Assembly (NCBI GenBank): GCA_025677835.1
Contig: JAIXMR010000097.1
Coordinates: forward strand, 1 to 64,000
Reading direction: 5' to 3'
DNA length: 64,000 bases
Origin: Sporodiniella umbellata
Taxonomy: Eukaryota > Mucoromycota > Mucoromycetes > Mucorales > Rhizopodaceae
A program made the translations under genes and the position numbers. A model generated the notes under the pieces. It searched no databases. It was not told the origin of the DNA and was given only the letters and a program-made list of their open reading frames with translations. Of the stretch, positions 21,260 to 34,038 are shown in pieces. The first letter of the stretch is position 1, and each line of letters opens with the position of its first letter.

Positions 21260-22100
21260 GAAAAAATTATAGACTATTTTGGATTAAGCTATTACACAAT
21301 AAATCCAGACAGCTGTTACTGACTGTATATGTGTCGTCAATCGTAAAGATACAAAGAAATCCAGGGAGCAGTTATTCTGCTTTGCTTTTATGCTTTTTGA
21401 ACCTCTTTTAAACCGAAACCTGCTCGTACATGATAATAAACTATAGTAGAGTCAGAGGAGTAGATTGCTAAAGTAAATGTGTCGTTTCTTTTTTTTTTTC
21501 AAAAAAATTAGAATATATGTAGTGGTGAATTGTCACATACTGTATGTTCTCCCGGGACAGATGATGGAAAACCTCACCTATTTCTTTCATTGATAGATGA
21601 CGTTCAGAATGTATAGGTACGATACATAATTTTTTCTGTTTTAATAGAGGATTAATGTCTAGTACGAACATAAACTTACTTACTCCTGATTCTGGCTCTT
21701 CAGCCAAAAAAATGCATGTTTTCAAAGCACCAACTGATTTATACTCTACTTTCTTCCATTTTTTTGCTAAAACAAGGTCTGAAAATACTTTTTGTGATAT
21801 GTATGTTTTATCTTGAGGAAAACCAGAAGATAGGGAAGCTATTTCCTGGAGCTATTTATCTGTGAATAAAAGTTAGGTCTAAAATCTCTATCAACCTTCA
21901 ATTCAAAAATCATTGAAACAGAAAAAAAGGCGCTTGTGACAGCTTTTCTGTCCGCGTACTGTTTTTGGAATATGAATCTGCGTTGGGACTAGAAAAATTT
22001 TGGGCTGAGCTAAAAGAGATATTTGTGTCAAAAAAAATTACTCATCAGGTTGTAAACGATTCAGTTACCTTTTTCTTTTATTTAGTTTATATATTGCAAC
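21260..22100. other. Spacer between two relics
   Basis: No recognisable gene. An 85-residue minus-strand frame at 21468-21725 has no family features. Confidence 0.4.
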
Positions 22101-22104
22101 AGAC

Positions 22105-22940
22105 TTGCAGAGATTTGACGAATTTTTTATCAATAGAGGAATCGTTTCAGATAATAATAGGGATAATCCATCTGATGATTGTACGAAATTAGACGAGGGA
22201 GAGAAAATTGAAATTGATTTTAATTTGAGTAAAGAATGGGTTGAGAAAATAGAACAAATTGACAATCCATTGTACTATGTACACGAATTTATGGATGTTG
22301 CTACACCAAAAGAAATAAAAGATTAAGATTTATTTAGAGATGCATTTCTTTTTGTAGAGTCAGTGCCATAAAAAAAAAGCTTAATATTTATGTAGCTAAA
22401 AGCCGAGGTTCTTACAGGAGATATACTATTGAGCAAATTAAAAAGTTCTTTGATTCAATCATTGAAGATGGTTTCACTGCCAAAGATGCAGCTTTAGTCA
22501 CTAGGATTAATATTTGTACTGCCCTGTATTATGTAGAAACGTATAATAACAATCCGCAAAAACGACCTCCAGGATCTTATAACAAATCTTGTTCAAAATT
22601 AATTGAGGGGTATTCTAAACTTCTTGTTGACTGTGTCAAAAAGAATGTTATTGCTGCATTGGATGAGTTAAAGCTAAAGCTTTGTGAGAAGTTGGAGAGT
22701 TTGAAAATTTATTTTAAAAAACCAGAATCAACTTCTAAAAAAGAAAAGCGTAAGCTAAAGAAGTAAAAATAGACGTTGAATCTGGAACAAGAACTGAGCG
22801 CTCCTTGGCCCACCTAACCAACGTAATGAGTACATTAGATAAAAATGATATGAAAGGCCAGTGTATTGTTATGAATAATGTACCTATTTATAAGCCAAAA
22901 GTAATCAGAGCACTAACTGAAGAAAAGAATTTTTAAAATG
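22105..22940 (+). pseudogene. Tc1/IS630-like transposase relic with intact HTH
   Basis: 22390-22765 encodes a clean N-terminal helix-turn-helix: RRYTIEQIKKFFDSIIEDG, then INICTALYYVETYNNNP and RPPGSYNKSCSKL, typical of the transposases common in Mucorales genomes. After a stop, 22775-22937 continues in another frame as part of the DDE domain: LTNVMSTLDKNDMKGQ and IVMNNVPIYKP. There the family's MDNAPIH has become MNNVPIY, so a catalytic Asp is lost, and the stretch before it with the first Asp is deleted. An acidic frame at 22105-22326, just upstream, may be the natural N-terminal part. No terminal repeats were found around it. Confidence 0.78.
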
Positions 22941-24205
22941 ATAAGTTGTTAGTTGTTATAGGCTCAGTTTTGAATCTTCAGTGAGATTTGGGCATCACAA
23001 AACATAAACGCATTATGTTAATCCGATTTGAGCAACAAATGAATAAAAGATTATGTTGATGTTATAGGATAAAATAGGCTTTTCCATGTCATAAATGCAA
23101 TTCATAATGAGCATAATGAATTTTTTTAATAACTTACGACATATCATTTCAAAAAAATGCAAAACAGGCTCTCTGTCTAACAGTAAATGTTAAACTTATT
23201 AAAACGAACTGTTGAAGCACGCATGTGAGACCTAGTAAACAAAATGCCCCGTAGGGATTAAGGGACCCTGCTCACTTTCTAGTTGTTGAAAAATCTGCAA
23301 AGTTGCTTTTTTTTTGCAGGACTTCGTGAGCCTGGTCAATTATTAGTAATGGAAATAACCCCCTCTCAACAGCACGAAACGGCCCTTATTGTTATATTAG
23401 CTTTACTAGTTTTTTTTAGTAATTTTTCTACAGAATTGAAGACAGTGTTATGCGGGATCTTAATTATCTATTGGCTTCAACAAACGAATATAAAACTAAA
23501 AATACAAATCAACTGTACATTTATCCATCGTGAAAGTTACTAAGATTTATTGCTCGAAATACTGTTTATTGCATATAAAAAATAATTAGGCGCATCTGTG
23601 ATCAAAGTATTGCTTTAATCCTTATTTTATATTAAAGGGAAGCTCATCATTGATTTGAATAAAAGCAAGGCACATGCACAGCTATTTTAAAGGTGCGTCA
23701 ACAAAACCCATACACAATTTGTTGCTCTTAGTAAGATGCAGAGATTTCTATTGGTTGGTCGAAACTTATGTGAAGCTTCATCTACTTAATAGAATTTTTA
23801 CTTGCAGGAGACTGATACACTGTTTTGAATATAGCAACGATAATCCCTATAGCAAAGGGTATGTTCAGAGTATACTTTTCTATTGACATTTTATTTAAAT
23901 TCAGTAGCTGGGAACGCCAATTGTAGCGGTTCAAAGGGTAAATCTATCTTGGTTTTATAAGGCTGAAGTGTTAAGCGCGGAATATATTATTAGTATTTGA
24001 CTGCTTTTTATAGTTCAAAAAGGAGATTAAAGCTAAACGTAATAGTTGAATACTTTCGTGTTCAGTTGTTTGAAAATCTGCTCAAGTTAGGACCAATTCT
24101 GTATTCTGCCTACGTCACAAGACTTCAATTAATAAAGTCAAATTCAGGTCCTCAAAAATCCAAAAATAAATAATAGATATCGGCTTTTCCTTCTGTTTTC
24201 TTCAG
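22941..24205. other. Spacer at the border of the gene-dense region
   Basis: No gene recognised. A splice acceptor-like tttttttgcag at about 23311-23322 precedes an 80-residue hydrophobic frame ending at 23543, without family features. The last bases before 24206 (ttctgttttcttcag) look like a 3' splice site, so the next gene may have an upstream exon in this spacer. Confidence 0.4.
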
Positions 24206-27200
24206 ATGAAGCAGACATCAACGTCTTCGAGAAAAGTTCAACATCGACTAGACAGACATATAGCTACACAGGAACATGAAAGAAGAGAAGAGCGTAATGC
24301 CCCAGAGTTATTAGTGCTGCCATCAACATCAACCTTTACTTTGAAAGACGACAAGCAAGAAAAACTAAAGAAAAAGGCAAAGAACTTTTTGGATGAGAAG
24401 CAAAAAGTCAAAACAAGAGCGCAAAGCTTATGGAGCTATATTGGTAATAGTTTTTCAAATATTCATACAGTTTCACTTATATATACCTTGTTTGAAGATG
24501 CGACAAATAGTTTTGATCAAGCCAGATTTTTTCAAGAGAATGCCGAGCAGGTGTTTCAAGTAGTATACGATACATGTATACATCAGATAGAAAAAATGAA
24601 ACGTAAGGCAAAAAAAAAAAGAAAAAAAAGAGAAAAGAGGGCCTGTTGTTTTTGACGCAAATCTCAAACTATGGTTCAACTTGTAGACAGGTCAGAACGA
24701 CCGCAATCATGGAATTCGAAAGAGCTTATCAACCTACAAAAAACACTTTTTTTACTGAGGAAGGTGTTTCTGTTTGTCCCTGAGTTGATGAGAAACGGTT
24801 GGCAGAGACACAGCATTGCAACTATCTTAACACATATTCTGGACCACCGAAATCATCCAAGATTGCGAGCTCTCGGATTCCAACTATTGTTATTATGGTT
24901 AAATGACCAAGTGGTTGAATACCCCGAGTGTATAAATCTTTTTTCAAGTGCAATATCTTTGGACCTGTTTATTTTGGATGAGATAACTACTGTGGACAAA
25001 GTACAATCAACTACCGCCTCTTCTAGTAATAGCCCCGCCACAGCTAATAGTGCAAATTATGTATCACCTGTTACTGTTAACTTAATGACAACTGAAAAGG
25101 CAGACGATCAGCTTAACAATTTAGCAGCAAGTAGTAATCACAATAAGCTTCATTCAGGGGGTCTCCAATTTGTTAAAAAGCTTAGAGATACACATGTAGA
25201 TAAAGGCCACATAAAGCATGGGCTACAGAGGGATGAGCGTATTGCCACTAGTCGGATTCAGTTAAAGCAGTTACCCATCTTAGCTGACGAATCTTCTGCA
25301 CCGCTGTTTCCCAGCTCTAGTCCCCCCACATACAACGATTCGCTTGTCTTACTTCATATTTTTATATCAAATTTGGTTCGATTAGCCTACGTTGCAGCAG
25401 GCTCTCCTCCTCCTCCTGATGATTATGAATACCCGCTAGGAGACCAGTTTGAACCTGATGACGGGATTGCGACGGGTGTTGGTATTGATGCAGCTACTGC
25501 AAGTGCCAAGTTTTTATTCAAAATATTTAGAACTCATTACATGACAAAGTTTGTTCCTCTTGTATCAAAATCTTTACAGACCGAAAACACATCTAAAAAC
25601 AAAGGTAGGGTACTGAAGAAACTAAGTTATTGAGGCACTTTTATCTAAAATTTGAAAAAAAAAAAAAAAAAAAAAAAAGATATATGCGGTTTTCCTTCTT
25701 GCCCACCTTCTATACTTAGATGCCTATTTCGGTTTTTAATTGGATATTGTCTTGATAATGATAGTAGTGGTATACATATGCAATGGCCAAACCTTTTTCA
25801 GTCTTCAAGCGCTTTTGCTTCTTCTTCTCCTGCTATACCTATTCTAAAATCCATTGTTTTGTCTTCTCACGAAACCCGAGAAATGCTGCATGAAATCATT
25901 CACCAGGCCCTTGTTTTGCCATGCACTAACACTCAGTACAGAGATATTACACGCGGCGCTATTCATATTCTAGGTGTATGGATACTAGGAAATGAAGATG
26001 AACGCCCCTCATTCTTGAAAAGGTCGGGAAGTGCAGTCACTCGATCAAGTAGTACAGCGTCGGCCGTTTCCACAAATAATACCAACAATGCGATTATTGA
26101 AAATACTTCTACAAAAGTTCTTTCTTCTTCGCCTGTGACAGAAGAGTTTCCTATTCATCAAAAATCGCTAGAAGATCAATCTGACGCTAACGTATTTTTG
26201 CGTCGATATTTGCTTATGATAAAACTCATTTTTGAGGACCATAGGCCTTCAGAAGAGCAAAGCAGAGACGCTCTAGCAGCAAACACTCAAAAAGTGACTG
26301 ACTGGGAGGGGCTTGTTGCATTGTATAAAGACGCTATCAATTTGTATCGCGCTATTGTTATGTCTAAAGGTGGTATAGATATTGAATGGGAAAGCTGGGA
26401 ACTTTTGCTGCACTGTCTATTAGACATTCAGCAATGGCTTATGAGTCAGCCAGAAAAGTACAGCCGTATACCTATTCAATCCTTGGCGGAAGATCTGGCA
26501 AATTATATCTGGGAGACTGTATTTCATGCATTCGTAAGAGCCAAAATCGTTCATCTAGAATTATGGTGTCAGTTGAAGACGCATATGGTTAGCTCCATGC
26601 GATGGACACAAGCGCTACAGCAATGGGTGGTAAATACTTAGTAAGTTGATTCTGTGTGTGTTTGACAATTTTGTATTAGAAAATAATGCAAAGCATGACT
26701 ATGTTGCTTTCAACAAGACTATATAAAGTTGAATACGACCTTGAAAAAAACAAAAGCTTGGACGAGAGTGCTCACCATTCAATACACTTTACCAATAACT
26801 CCCGTGCTTTAACAGCAAATAGTAGTAACAAAAATAAAGCACGCTCACGGCATTTAAGCATTCATGGGAATCCAAAAAATAGCATATCCACAGGTAGCAA
26901 ACGTAATTCCTCGGGCAGGCCATTATCAAGCTGTGGAAGCGAAGGACAATTGATATCAGGTTTTCAAGATAAACAAAATACCGAAAATAATCATCTCGAT
27001 CCTAACATGAGTGGCATGCCTGGCCCAGAAGGAAGTGTTTCAACAATACTGAGAAATCTAAGCAGTGCCTCTTTATCAGATCTTGCAAACACATTCAAAA
27101 ACGACCGGAAATCAACTAATTTGACTTCCGTCCCCGATAATGAAGAAACAGGAGAAGATCAAACAACATCAACTAAACAAAACGTAAAATTCGGCATTAA

Positions 27201-30200
27201 AAATATCATTCCCACTACTTCTTTTTCGAATACTTCTTCTCATACAAGTAGTAGCGGAGGTAATCAAAATCAGTTGGCAACCTCTACCTCCACTGTTAAA
27301 AGAGTAAGCGGAAGTCACAATCCCACATCCAGTCACGGTGTACACTCATCGGCTGGAAGCCAGGATAAAACAAACACTGGGAACGGAAGACGAACAATCA
27401 GTATTCAGCAGCTCGATTCATTATGGCAAGATTCTGGATCAAAGCTTTTGAGTTTTGTGCACCATGGGAATGACGGATTACAAACAGGAGTGCCTAAAAA
27501 CAACTCTGTAAAGCACGAAGAAAAAAAGGTAGAATGGGACAAGAGAAGTGCTTCTAGCTCCGTTTTAGATGATATGGCATCTAGTCGATCAAATAGAACC
27601 TCTATATCAGCTCCATGGATATCCACTAACGCTGCAGAAGCGCTATCTATGATACCTAGCTCAACAGCTGTTTCTGAAAAGCTCCCACCTGGGCTGGGCT
27701 CTTTCAAAAGTTCTGACTTTTTGAATTTAAACAATTTACCTTACGACGGACAAAGCGTCTTGGCTACATGGAAAAACGCGCTGTTTGCTGCTGGAAATAT
27801 AAATCAGATAGAGGTTTGAATCTTGTAGGTTTAAGCAGATGTGTTAAATGATTTCGTAGGGAGTACAAAACCATGCTATTGCAATGCAATGTGTCGTTGA
27901 CATTCTTGATACTTTTAAATTAATAAGAGCTCAGCAGGCTTACAGTGATGTACCTATACCTGCAATGTATGAGCTGGTTCCCTGGCTGTTCGAAGCAACC
28001 AAATTGACAAAGTACGTAAGCCATGCAGTTTTTTTCTGAAAAAAGGTCTAATCTGTAATACATAGTATATATGAAATGGGCAAAGCAAAAGCATACGGTA
28101 GTCTTTGTAGATTGATGTCACAAATCCCTGAAGAGGAAGTGCCTGGGGGATACTATACCGCATTCTATAGAGCAATATTGACTGGACTTGGGTCTGGCTG
28201 TACATCGGTTGTACACGCCATTTTACTGAACTCAGAACAGCTTTTCAGCGTTTCTTTACCCAGTATACATGTATTAATTCCGCCTTTTACGGAAGCTATT
28301 GAAAAAGAGGTTGGTACTAGATTTCTTTCTACATCTTATTTCTGTTGCTCTTTTACTTATGAATTTTTTTTGCTACTTTAAGCTGTTGAATCGCTCTGGA
28401 TCAAATGTCCCTTTGAATGTACGAAGAAGCTGTATCAAAATACTAGGCTCATTTATACCAATTACCAGTCAACTCAAAGACATCACTATATCTCTCGAAG
28501 GGCTTGATATGGGATTTGCCCCCGCTTTCCAAAAGCTCGATTCTTTTTCGTTCGCTGACATAAAGACATGGATCAAAAACGTTTTGATAAAAACAATTGA
28601 AAATAGCCACAAGCCAGTTAGTGAACTTGAAACTGAGGTACATTGTATGTTATTTGGTACTTTGTGCGCATCGGTTCTTGACGATATGTCTATATCTCAA
28701 AGGTAATCAATAGTAATTTTTTATTTTTCTAAAAGTGTAATTTAGTCATAAAAACGATATGGTATACGAGTGCGTGTCGTCTTTAGTAAATCATTTATAT
28801 TGGTGCAACATAGCAGTTATAAACACTGTCGCCAACTGTCTTAGTACATTCGCTCAAGTATACAAAGTAGATGCCGATCCTGAAGGGGTAAAAGTTAAAT
28901 AAATCTTAACAAGGAATCTAATGAGCTTTTAGATTATTATACAAGAAGTTCTCACACATATAATTGACTCTCTCAGTGCACACTTGAAGTTTTATGAAAA
29001 AAACACCAAAACAGGAAGGGAATTTATCATCTCAAAGCTTTTTAGCTGCCTACTAGAGTGGATTATGTCAATTGATCCAATCATATTCGTAGAAACAGAT
29101 CTTTGTCAACTCGTATTCGATGTTGTTGAGCTAGCTATACATTTATCTTCAGTAGATATCCTCTCTTTAATTGAAAGTATATATCCTCACTAATATATCT
29201 GTAGGACGGTAATGAAAAGTTGTTACCACATTCTCCTAGAACAACGGATAATACAGATTCAAAAAAGAAAGACAACACTTTCAAATTCAAGTTAGGTGCC
29301 GATAAAAGACCCGATATTCAGCAAAGTGATTATATTGTTGGATCAGATGCTTTGCCTGAAAGCGACCAGGCTTGTGTTAAAGTAAATTTAAGATTCTAAG
29401 GCTTGTATTCTGACCTATACTGTATTTTGTAGGAATCAGCAGAAGCGCTGCTATTGCACTTGCTGCATCACTTTAACAATTTTTCTCCACCCAATGGCCC
29501 TGCTACAATACACAGGTACGTAAAAAAAGTCGGCTTTTAAGAGGAAAACTCATTTGCATTTCTGCAGCACAATTGCTGGGCCTGGAATATCACAGGATGA
29601 TATAGACTATCAGCAATATCAGTATTTTTCTTTTAATGACACAACTATTATTGCGTTCGTTGAGCTTTTTGAAACAAAAGAACGTCGAACCAGAATGATT
29701 GTTCGAGATCTGACAGGAAGATATGCCTGGGACACACTACTGGAACCAAAGACAACTTTAATCAACAACAATGATAGTAGTGCGGATACAGGGGAAAATG
29801 AATACAGTCTCGATCAAAGGTTCTTTGAAAATCCTGAGGGTGCAACCAATCAACTGTAAGTGACTTTCTTAATAGTGAGGTCAAGATTAACATTGCATAA
29901 ACTATCTATGTACCTACAGGGTGAGCGAAGCGAAAGAGGATTCGATATCCAAACTTCTAAAAAAGTAAGAAATAGCTATTTTTAAAAAATTCACTGAAAT
30001 AACCTTCATGAAACAACAAAAGAATTGGTGACCTACATCCAGATTGCCTTTTGGATACCACTCTGGCACTAAATGTACCAAGCACACCTACAGCGCTTCA
30101 ACTAGAAACGCTTGGCGATTTGGGAAGTCATTTGAAGGAATATCTAAAGAAAGAAGCTGAGCAAAACACACAGCAAGCACCAAACGCGTAACCTTTTCTT

Positions 30201-31356
30201 AAGAGATATTGAAAAGAACTGCTAACTAATATGTATATAGACGTCTTTGGTATTCAAAAATGAGTATGTTACGCCAGACAGAAATTGAGGAAAACAAATT
30301 TAGCGAACCAATTCAATCACAGCTAATCGCAAATCTCAGCTCCAAAAAAGACTTTGTTCCTGCCTTCCCAGAAGAAGTAGGAGAGCCGCATGTCTCTTTT
30401 TTGTACAGCCGCTTACTTATGAGCCACTTAGGTCTCATTAATTATGACCATTTGAAGGATGGGTATTTTCAAATCCTAAATAAGAGTCCAGGTCTATATA
30501 GAGATATTAGAGGACTCGATAGAAAGCACGGGTAAATAAGAAGTGACAACAAAATAGATATGTTTACTGAATTGGTTTTAGGAGGGAGACTATGAAAATT
30601 GGACTAATCTATGTTCGTAATGGGCAAGAGGATGAACAGGCAATTCTTCAAAATAACCAAGGATCTGAGCGATACAAAGCGTTCGTAAATAGTTTGGGAT
30701 GGGAAGTAGATGTTGCAACCCACCCGGGCTATCTTGGAGGACTTGAAAAAAACCTAACTAATGGCTCCAAAGCCACTTACTATTGCTCATCCACACTTGA
30801 AATGATTTTTCACGATGTCACTAAAATGCCTACAGACTCTTCAGACCCAAAACAGCTGAAAAAAGTATGAATTGTTATTTGATATCAAAACTAACTAACC
30901 ATTTTGTTTTCTCCCTCTTGCCTTTATTTTTTTTCTGCAGAAACGACATATTGGTAACGATCATGTCCATATAGTTTGGAATGAGCATGAACGCGAATAT
31001 AGAACAGATACTATAGGGGGTGATTTCGGCAACGCACAAATCATTGTAAAGCCCTTGCCTAACAATCTGTATTTTATTCAAATTCATCGAGATTCAAAGG
31101 TAAGAAAATAAATTTTGCGATCTAAAGGAAAAGAGAGTGTGTTGATAACATCATTAAGGTACCATACTTTGGACCGTTGTACGATAAAATGATTGTGTCG
31201 CATGCAAGCTTGGGCCCTCTGGTTCGATCTACAGCAATTGATGCATTTAGGGCTACTGTACATACAAACTTTTACTCGTTTTACAAGTGTGTGTATGCAC
31301 AAAGAGCAAATGATATTCGTACCATTACCCAAAGACACAAGTTTGCCACATGGTAA
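24206..31356 (+). CDS. RalGAP alpha-type GTPase-activating protein
   Basis: Seventeen exons can be chained to the stop at 31354-31356, giving about 2080 residues. Exons start near 24206, 25680, 26680, 27860, 28066, 28383, 28746, 28933, 29205, 29433, 29568, 29920, 30023, 30241, 30582, 30941 and 31159. The N-terminus (KKKAKNFLDEKQKVKTRAQ, later PELMRNGWQRHSIATIL) matches the RALGAPA1/2 start. A long Ser/Thr/Asn-rich linker lies at 26760-27760. The C-terminal Rap/Ran-GAP domain spans 30592-31250: KIGLIYVRNGQEDEQ, then HIGNDHVHIVWNEHEREY with the Asn-thumb (GND), then VPYFGPLYDKMIVS. The family inactivates Ral-like small GTPases together with a beta subunit and a TSC-like mechanism; the fungal substrate is not known to me. 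In 24607-24690 the conserved text runs in another frame (GPVVFDANLKLWFNL): a +1/-1 pair of base errors or a real disruption. The intron at 25605-25679 ends in 24 A then G. Confidence 0.87.
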
Positions 31357-31811
31357 GATAAATCAAATGGGCCTAAAAACCTTTACTTACATAAACTTTT
31401 TTTGTTCGAAAAGGAGCTATGAACAGTTTATGGAGAGGATTTTCATGCTAGAAGACCAGTAACACTATACAAAAAGGCTATCTTTTTTTTTCTCTCTCTA
31501 CAAATACCGCAATACATACATACATCTATTAATATAAAAACTCATAAATGTAATTATTCAGACCCAAATAATACTTTAATAAAACTTAATACAACGTTGA
31601 CAAATATAGTTTAAACGACTACTTTCACCTGTTTACACCTTAGTACTGGTTTTTAGTAGACTTAAAAGCTACAGTGAACAAAAGTAGTTTTTCAGCCACT
31701 GTGTATTTATTTGTAGTGATGTTTTATTTTTGTTTTTCTTTTTAAACCCAAAGTCTATGCATAGAGTCGCCACATTGCATTTGTAGCGTACTAGTAAGCG
31801 CTGCCTTTCAT
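31357..31811. other. Convergent 3' intergenic spacer
   Basis: Between the stops of two convergent genes. No gene seen; presumed 3' UTRs and polyadenylation sites. Confidence 0.5.
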
Positions 31812-33095
31812 CTATAGCTCTTCAAACAAACGCTTTGCGCTCAGGTATGTATTTTCAATAAGACATGCAATTGTCATTGGACCAACGCCTCCAGGAACAG
31901 GGGTGATAGCACTAGCCACTTGTGAGGCTTCTTTGTACTCTACATCACCAACACATCTTACCCCTGACTTCTTCGTAGAATCTTGAGCATGAAAAGGATT
32001 TTAGTTTTTAAAGGCTTGATCTATTGAAGTATAGATATAAAGCGTTACCTTCGATATAATTTGTTCCAACGTCAATCACTATAGCTCCAGGCTTTATCCA
32101 TTCTCCTTTTACAAATCCAGGTTTTCCTATAGCAGCTACTACAATGTCGGCCTCTCTCACCTAGAGTTCAAACACTTTAGTGTAATGTTTGTCTATTTTC
32201 TTGTTAGGTATAATAACATTACATATAATTTGACGTTCTCTGTCTTTGAGTGACATTGAGTAACTGTGGCATCTTCGGCAGTCAGCATTGATGCAACAGG
32301 GGAACCCTATATACCATTTTTTTATCATTCTTGTTATTCGTCAAAAAACAAAAGAGTTGTAATATTTTTACCACAATGTCGCTTCTACCAAGAACAACAG
32401 CCTTTTTTCCAGCAATTGTCGTGTCTATATTTGTTTAGTCGCGTCACACACGCTTTTTGTTTTGCTTTGTCTTTTTTGTTTACTTGTCAGTTTTATAAGA
32501 TGGATTACCCCTTTGGGGGTGCAAGGCAAGAAATAAGGCAATGCATTTTTTTTGTTCAGCTTTCCAATGTTGTATGGATGAAAGCTTTTTGAGGTAATTT
32601 TTTTTTAGTATTTTTTCTTTCTTTTTTTTTTTTAAAAAAAAAGAAAAACCCTAGATATTACCCATCAACATCTTTTTTGGGATCAATTAATTCTAAAATC
32701 TCGGCTGAATTAATTTGTTCAGGAAGAGGCATCTGTACAAGTATTCCATGTACTGTAGTATCGTCATTTAGTTGTTGAACTTGTTTCGATAACTCAGCTT
32801 GATCCACACTTTGAGATAGCCTGATATAGATAAACTTGATGCCAACGGCTTCGGCAGCTTTTTGCTTCAAACCTACATAAGTCGAAGAATCTCCTCTGTC
32901 GCCCACTAGTATAACAGCCAGACAAGGCAGAAAGTGAGGATGCTTCTGTTGGAAGGCAGTAATGTTTTCTTTGACAGTAGTACGGATTGTTCTTAGAGTA
33001 GAAAAAATTGATAAAAGTTATTAAAAAGTTTCAGTTATTTCTCTAAAATAAACGAACTGTGCAGCTAGCTTTCCATCAATAATAGACGCGACCAT
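31812..33095 (-). CDS. Methylene-THF dehydrogenase/cyclohydrolase (FolD-type)
   Basis: Seven exons (33095-33058, 32991-32662, 32584-32484, 32424-32372, 32306-32235, 32160-32049, 31981-31812) join exactly in frame to 291 residues, the usual FolD length. The N-terminus is [13 protein letters not shown]. Catalytic-domain marks are [18 protein letters not shown] (Tyr and Lys of the YxxxK motif), [11 protein letters not shown] and [15 protein letters not shown]. The Rossmann part has [25 protein letters not shown] and GAIVIDVG, ending in [20 protein letters not shown]. It interconverts 5,10-methylene-, methenyl- and 10-formyl-tetrahydrofolate in one-carbon metabolism. Both activities are expected since the Lys is kept. 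No targeting leader is visible, so cytosol is likely. Separate from the trifunctional C1-THF synthase, as no formyl-THF ligase domain follows. Confidence 0.93.
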
Positions 33096-34038
33096 TTTAA
33101 AGTAGGCTAAAAAAAAAAACGACTGAAGAAAGATGAAAGATGTTAGTACAAAAAAGATGAGATTCTTTTGCAGAGTATGTCCGATCCGGCGGAAAAGGAT
33201 TTAGGTTTTCAAGTCCGTGCTTTGCATGATTGTCCCCAATCACTTCAAAACTGAGCATATTTCGCAAACAAGAGCGGAGCCTTTTTTATTAGAAAGAATA
33301 TTGCGAAAACATTTTTTTGTAAGCAATCTTCGCTACACTTTCAAAATTATGAAAGTTACAGTATCAGTAGCGAAGGTTATATAGTGTAGCCCCTTTTTTT
33401 ATTATTAGAAAAAACTTTTAGCTTCACTCTTTGAATGTGTTATACTCTTGCCAAAATCAGCTTGCTATTTAATTTTTTATTGTTACTTTATAGATCTTTG
33501 TAAATCGAAACAAAATTTGTCATCTTTAAATTTTACCACTGGTGTAAAATATTACTAGCTTATTTTTAAGAAAACAATGCTTTCGATGAAAATCAAACGA
33601 TTTGATCTTTACTATTGCACTATGCCCTGCAATTTAACCGTAACAAACTGGTTTTTTTTTTAATAATGGGCGCTGCATGCAAAAGAGCAACCTTGCTATG
33701 CTCAACGATTATTTAAATGTTTTACTATGTTAACTCATATATCGTAAACTTTTTGTATGAGTTAATTTATTACTGTTTTGATCGGAAAGTAGTGTTTACA
33801 CATTTAAATAATACTGGTGTTTTTACTTGATTGGGTTTTTACACCTGTTATGTTTTAGAATATGCTGAAATGCAATCAAGTAATACTTAATAGGTAGATG
33901 TATCTAGCTTAATTTTTTATAGAAAAGAGTTTAGTACCGAAAAATATTTTTATTGAATATAAATATAAGGGCAGAGAATGAATTGATATGATCTTATGAA
34001 AATTGTTGAATGAATTTTAGCAAAGGGGCGCTGTGGAA
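33096..34038. other. Intergenic spacer
   Basis: Promoter side of the folate gene and 3' side of the next gene. AT-rich; no gene recognised. Confidence 0.45.

Noticed and set aside
23283..23543. Hydrophobic frame preceded by a splice acceptor-like tttttttgcag
   Set aside because: No donor or upstream exon found and no family signature; may be chance.
32266..32592. 108-residue plus-strand frame
   Set aside because: It is antisense to exons and introns of the folate gene on the minus strand.
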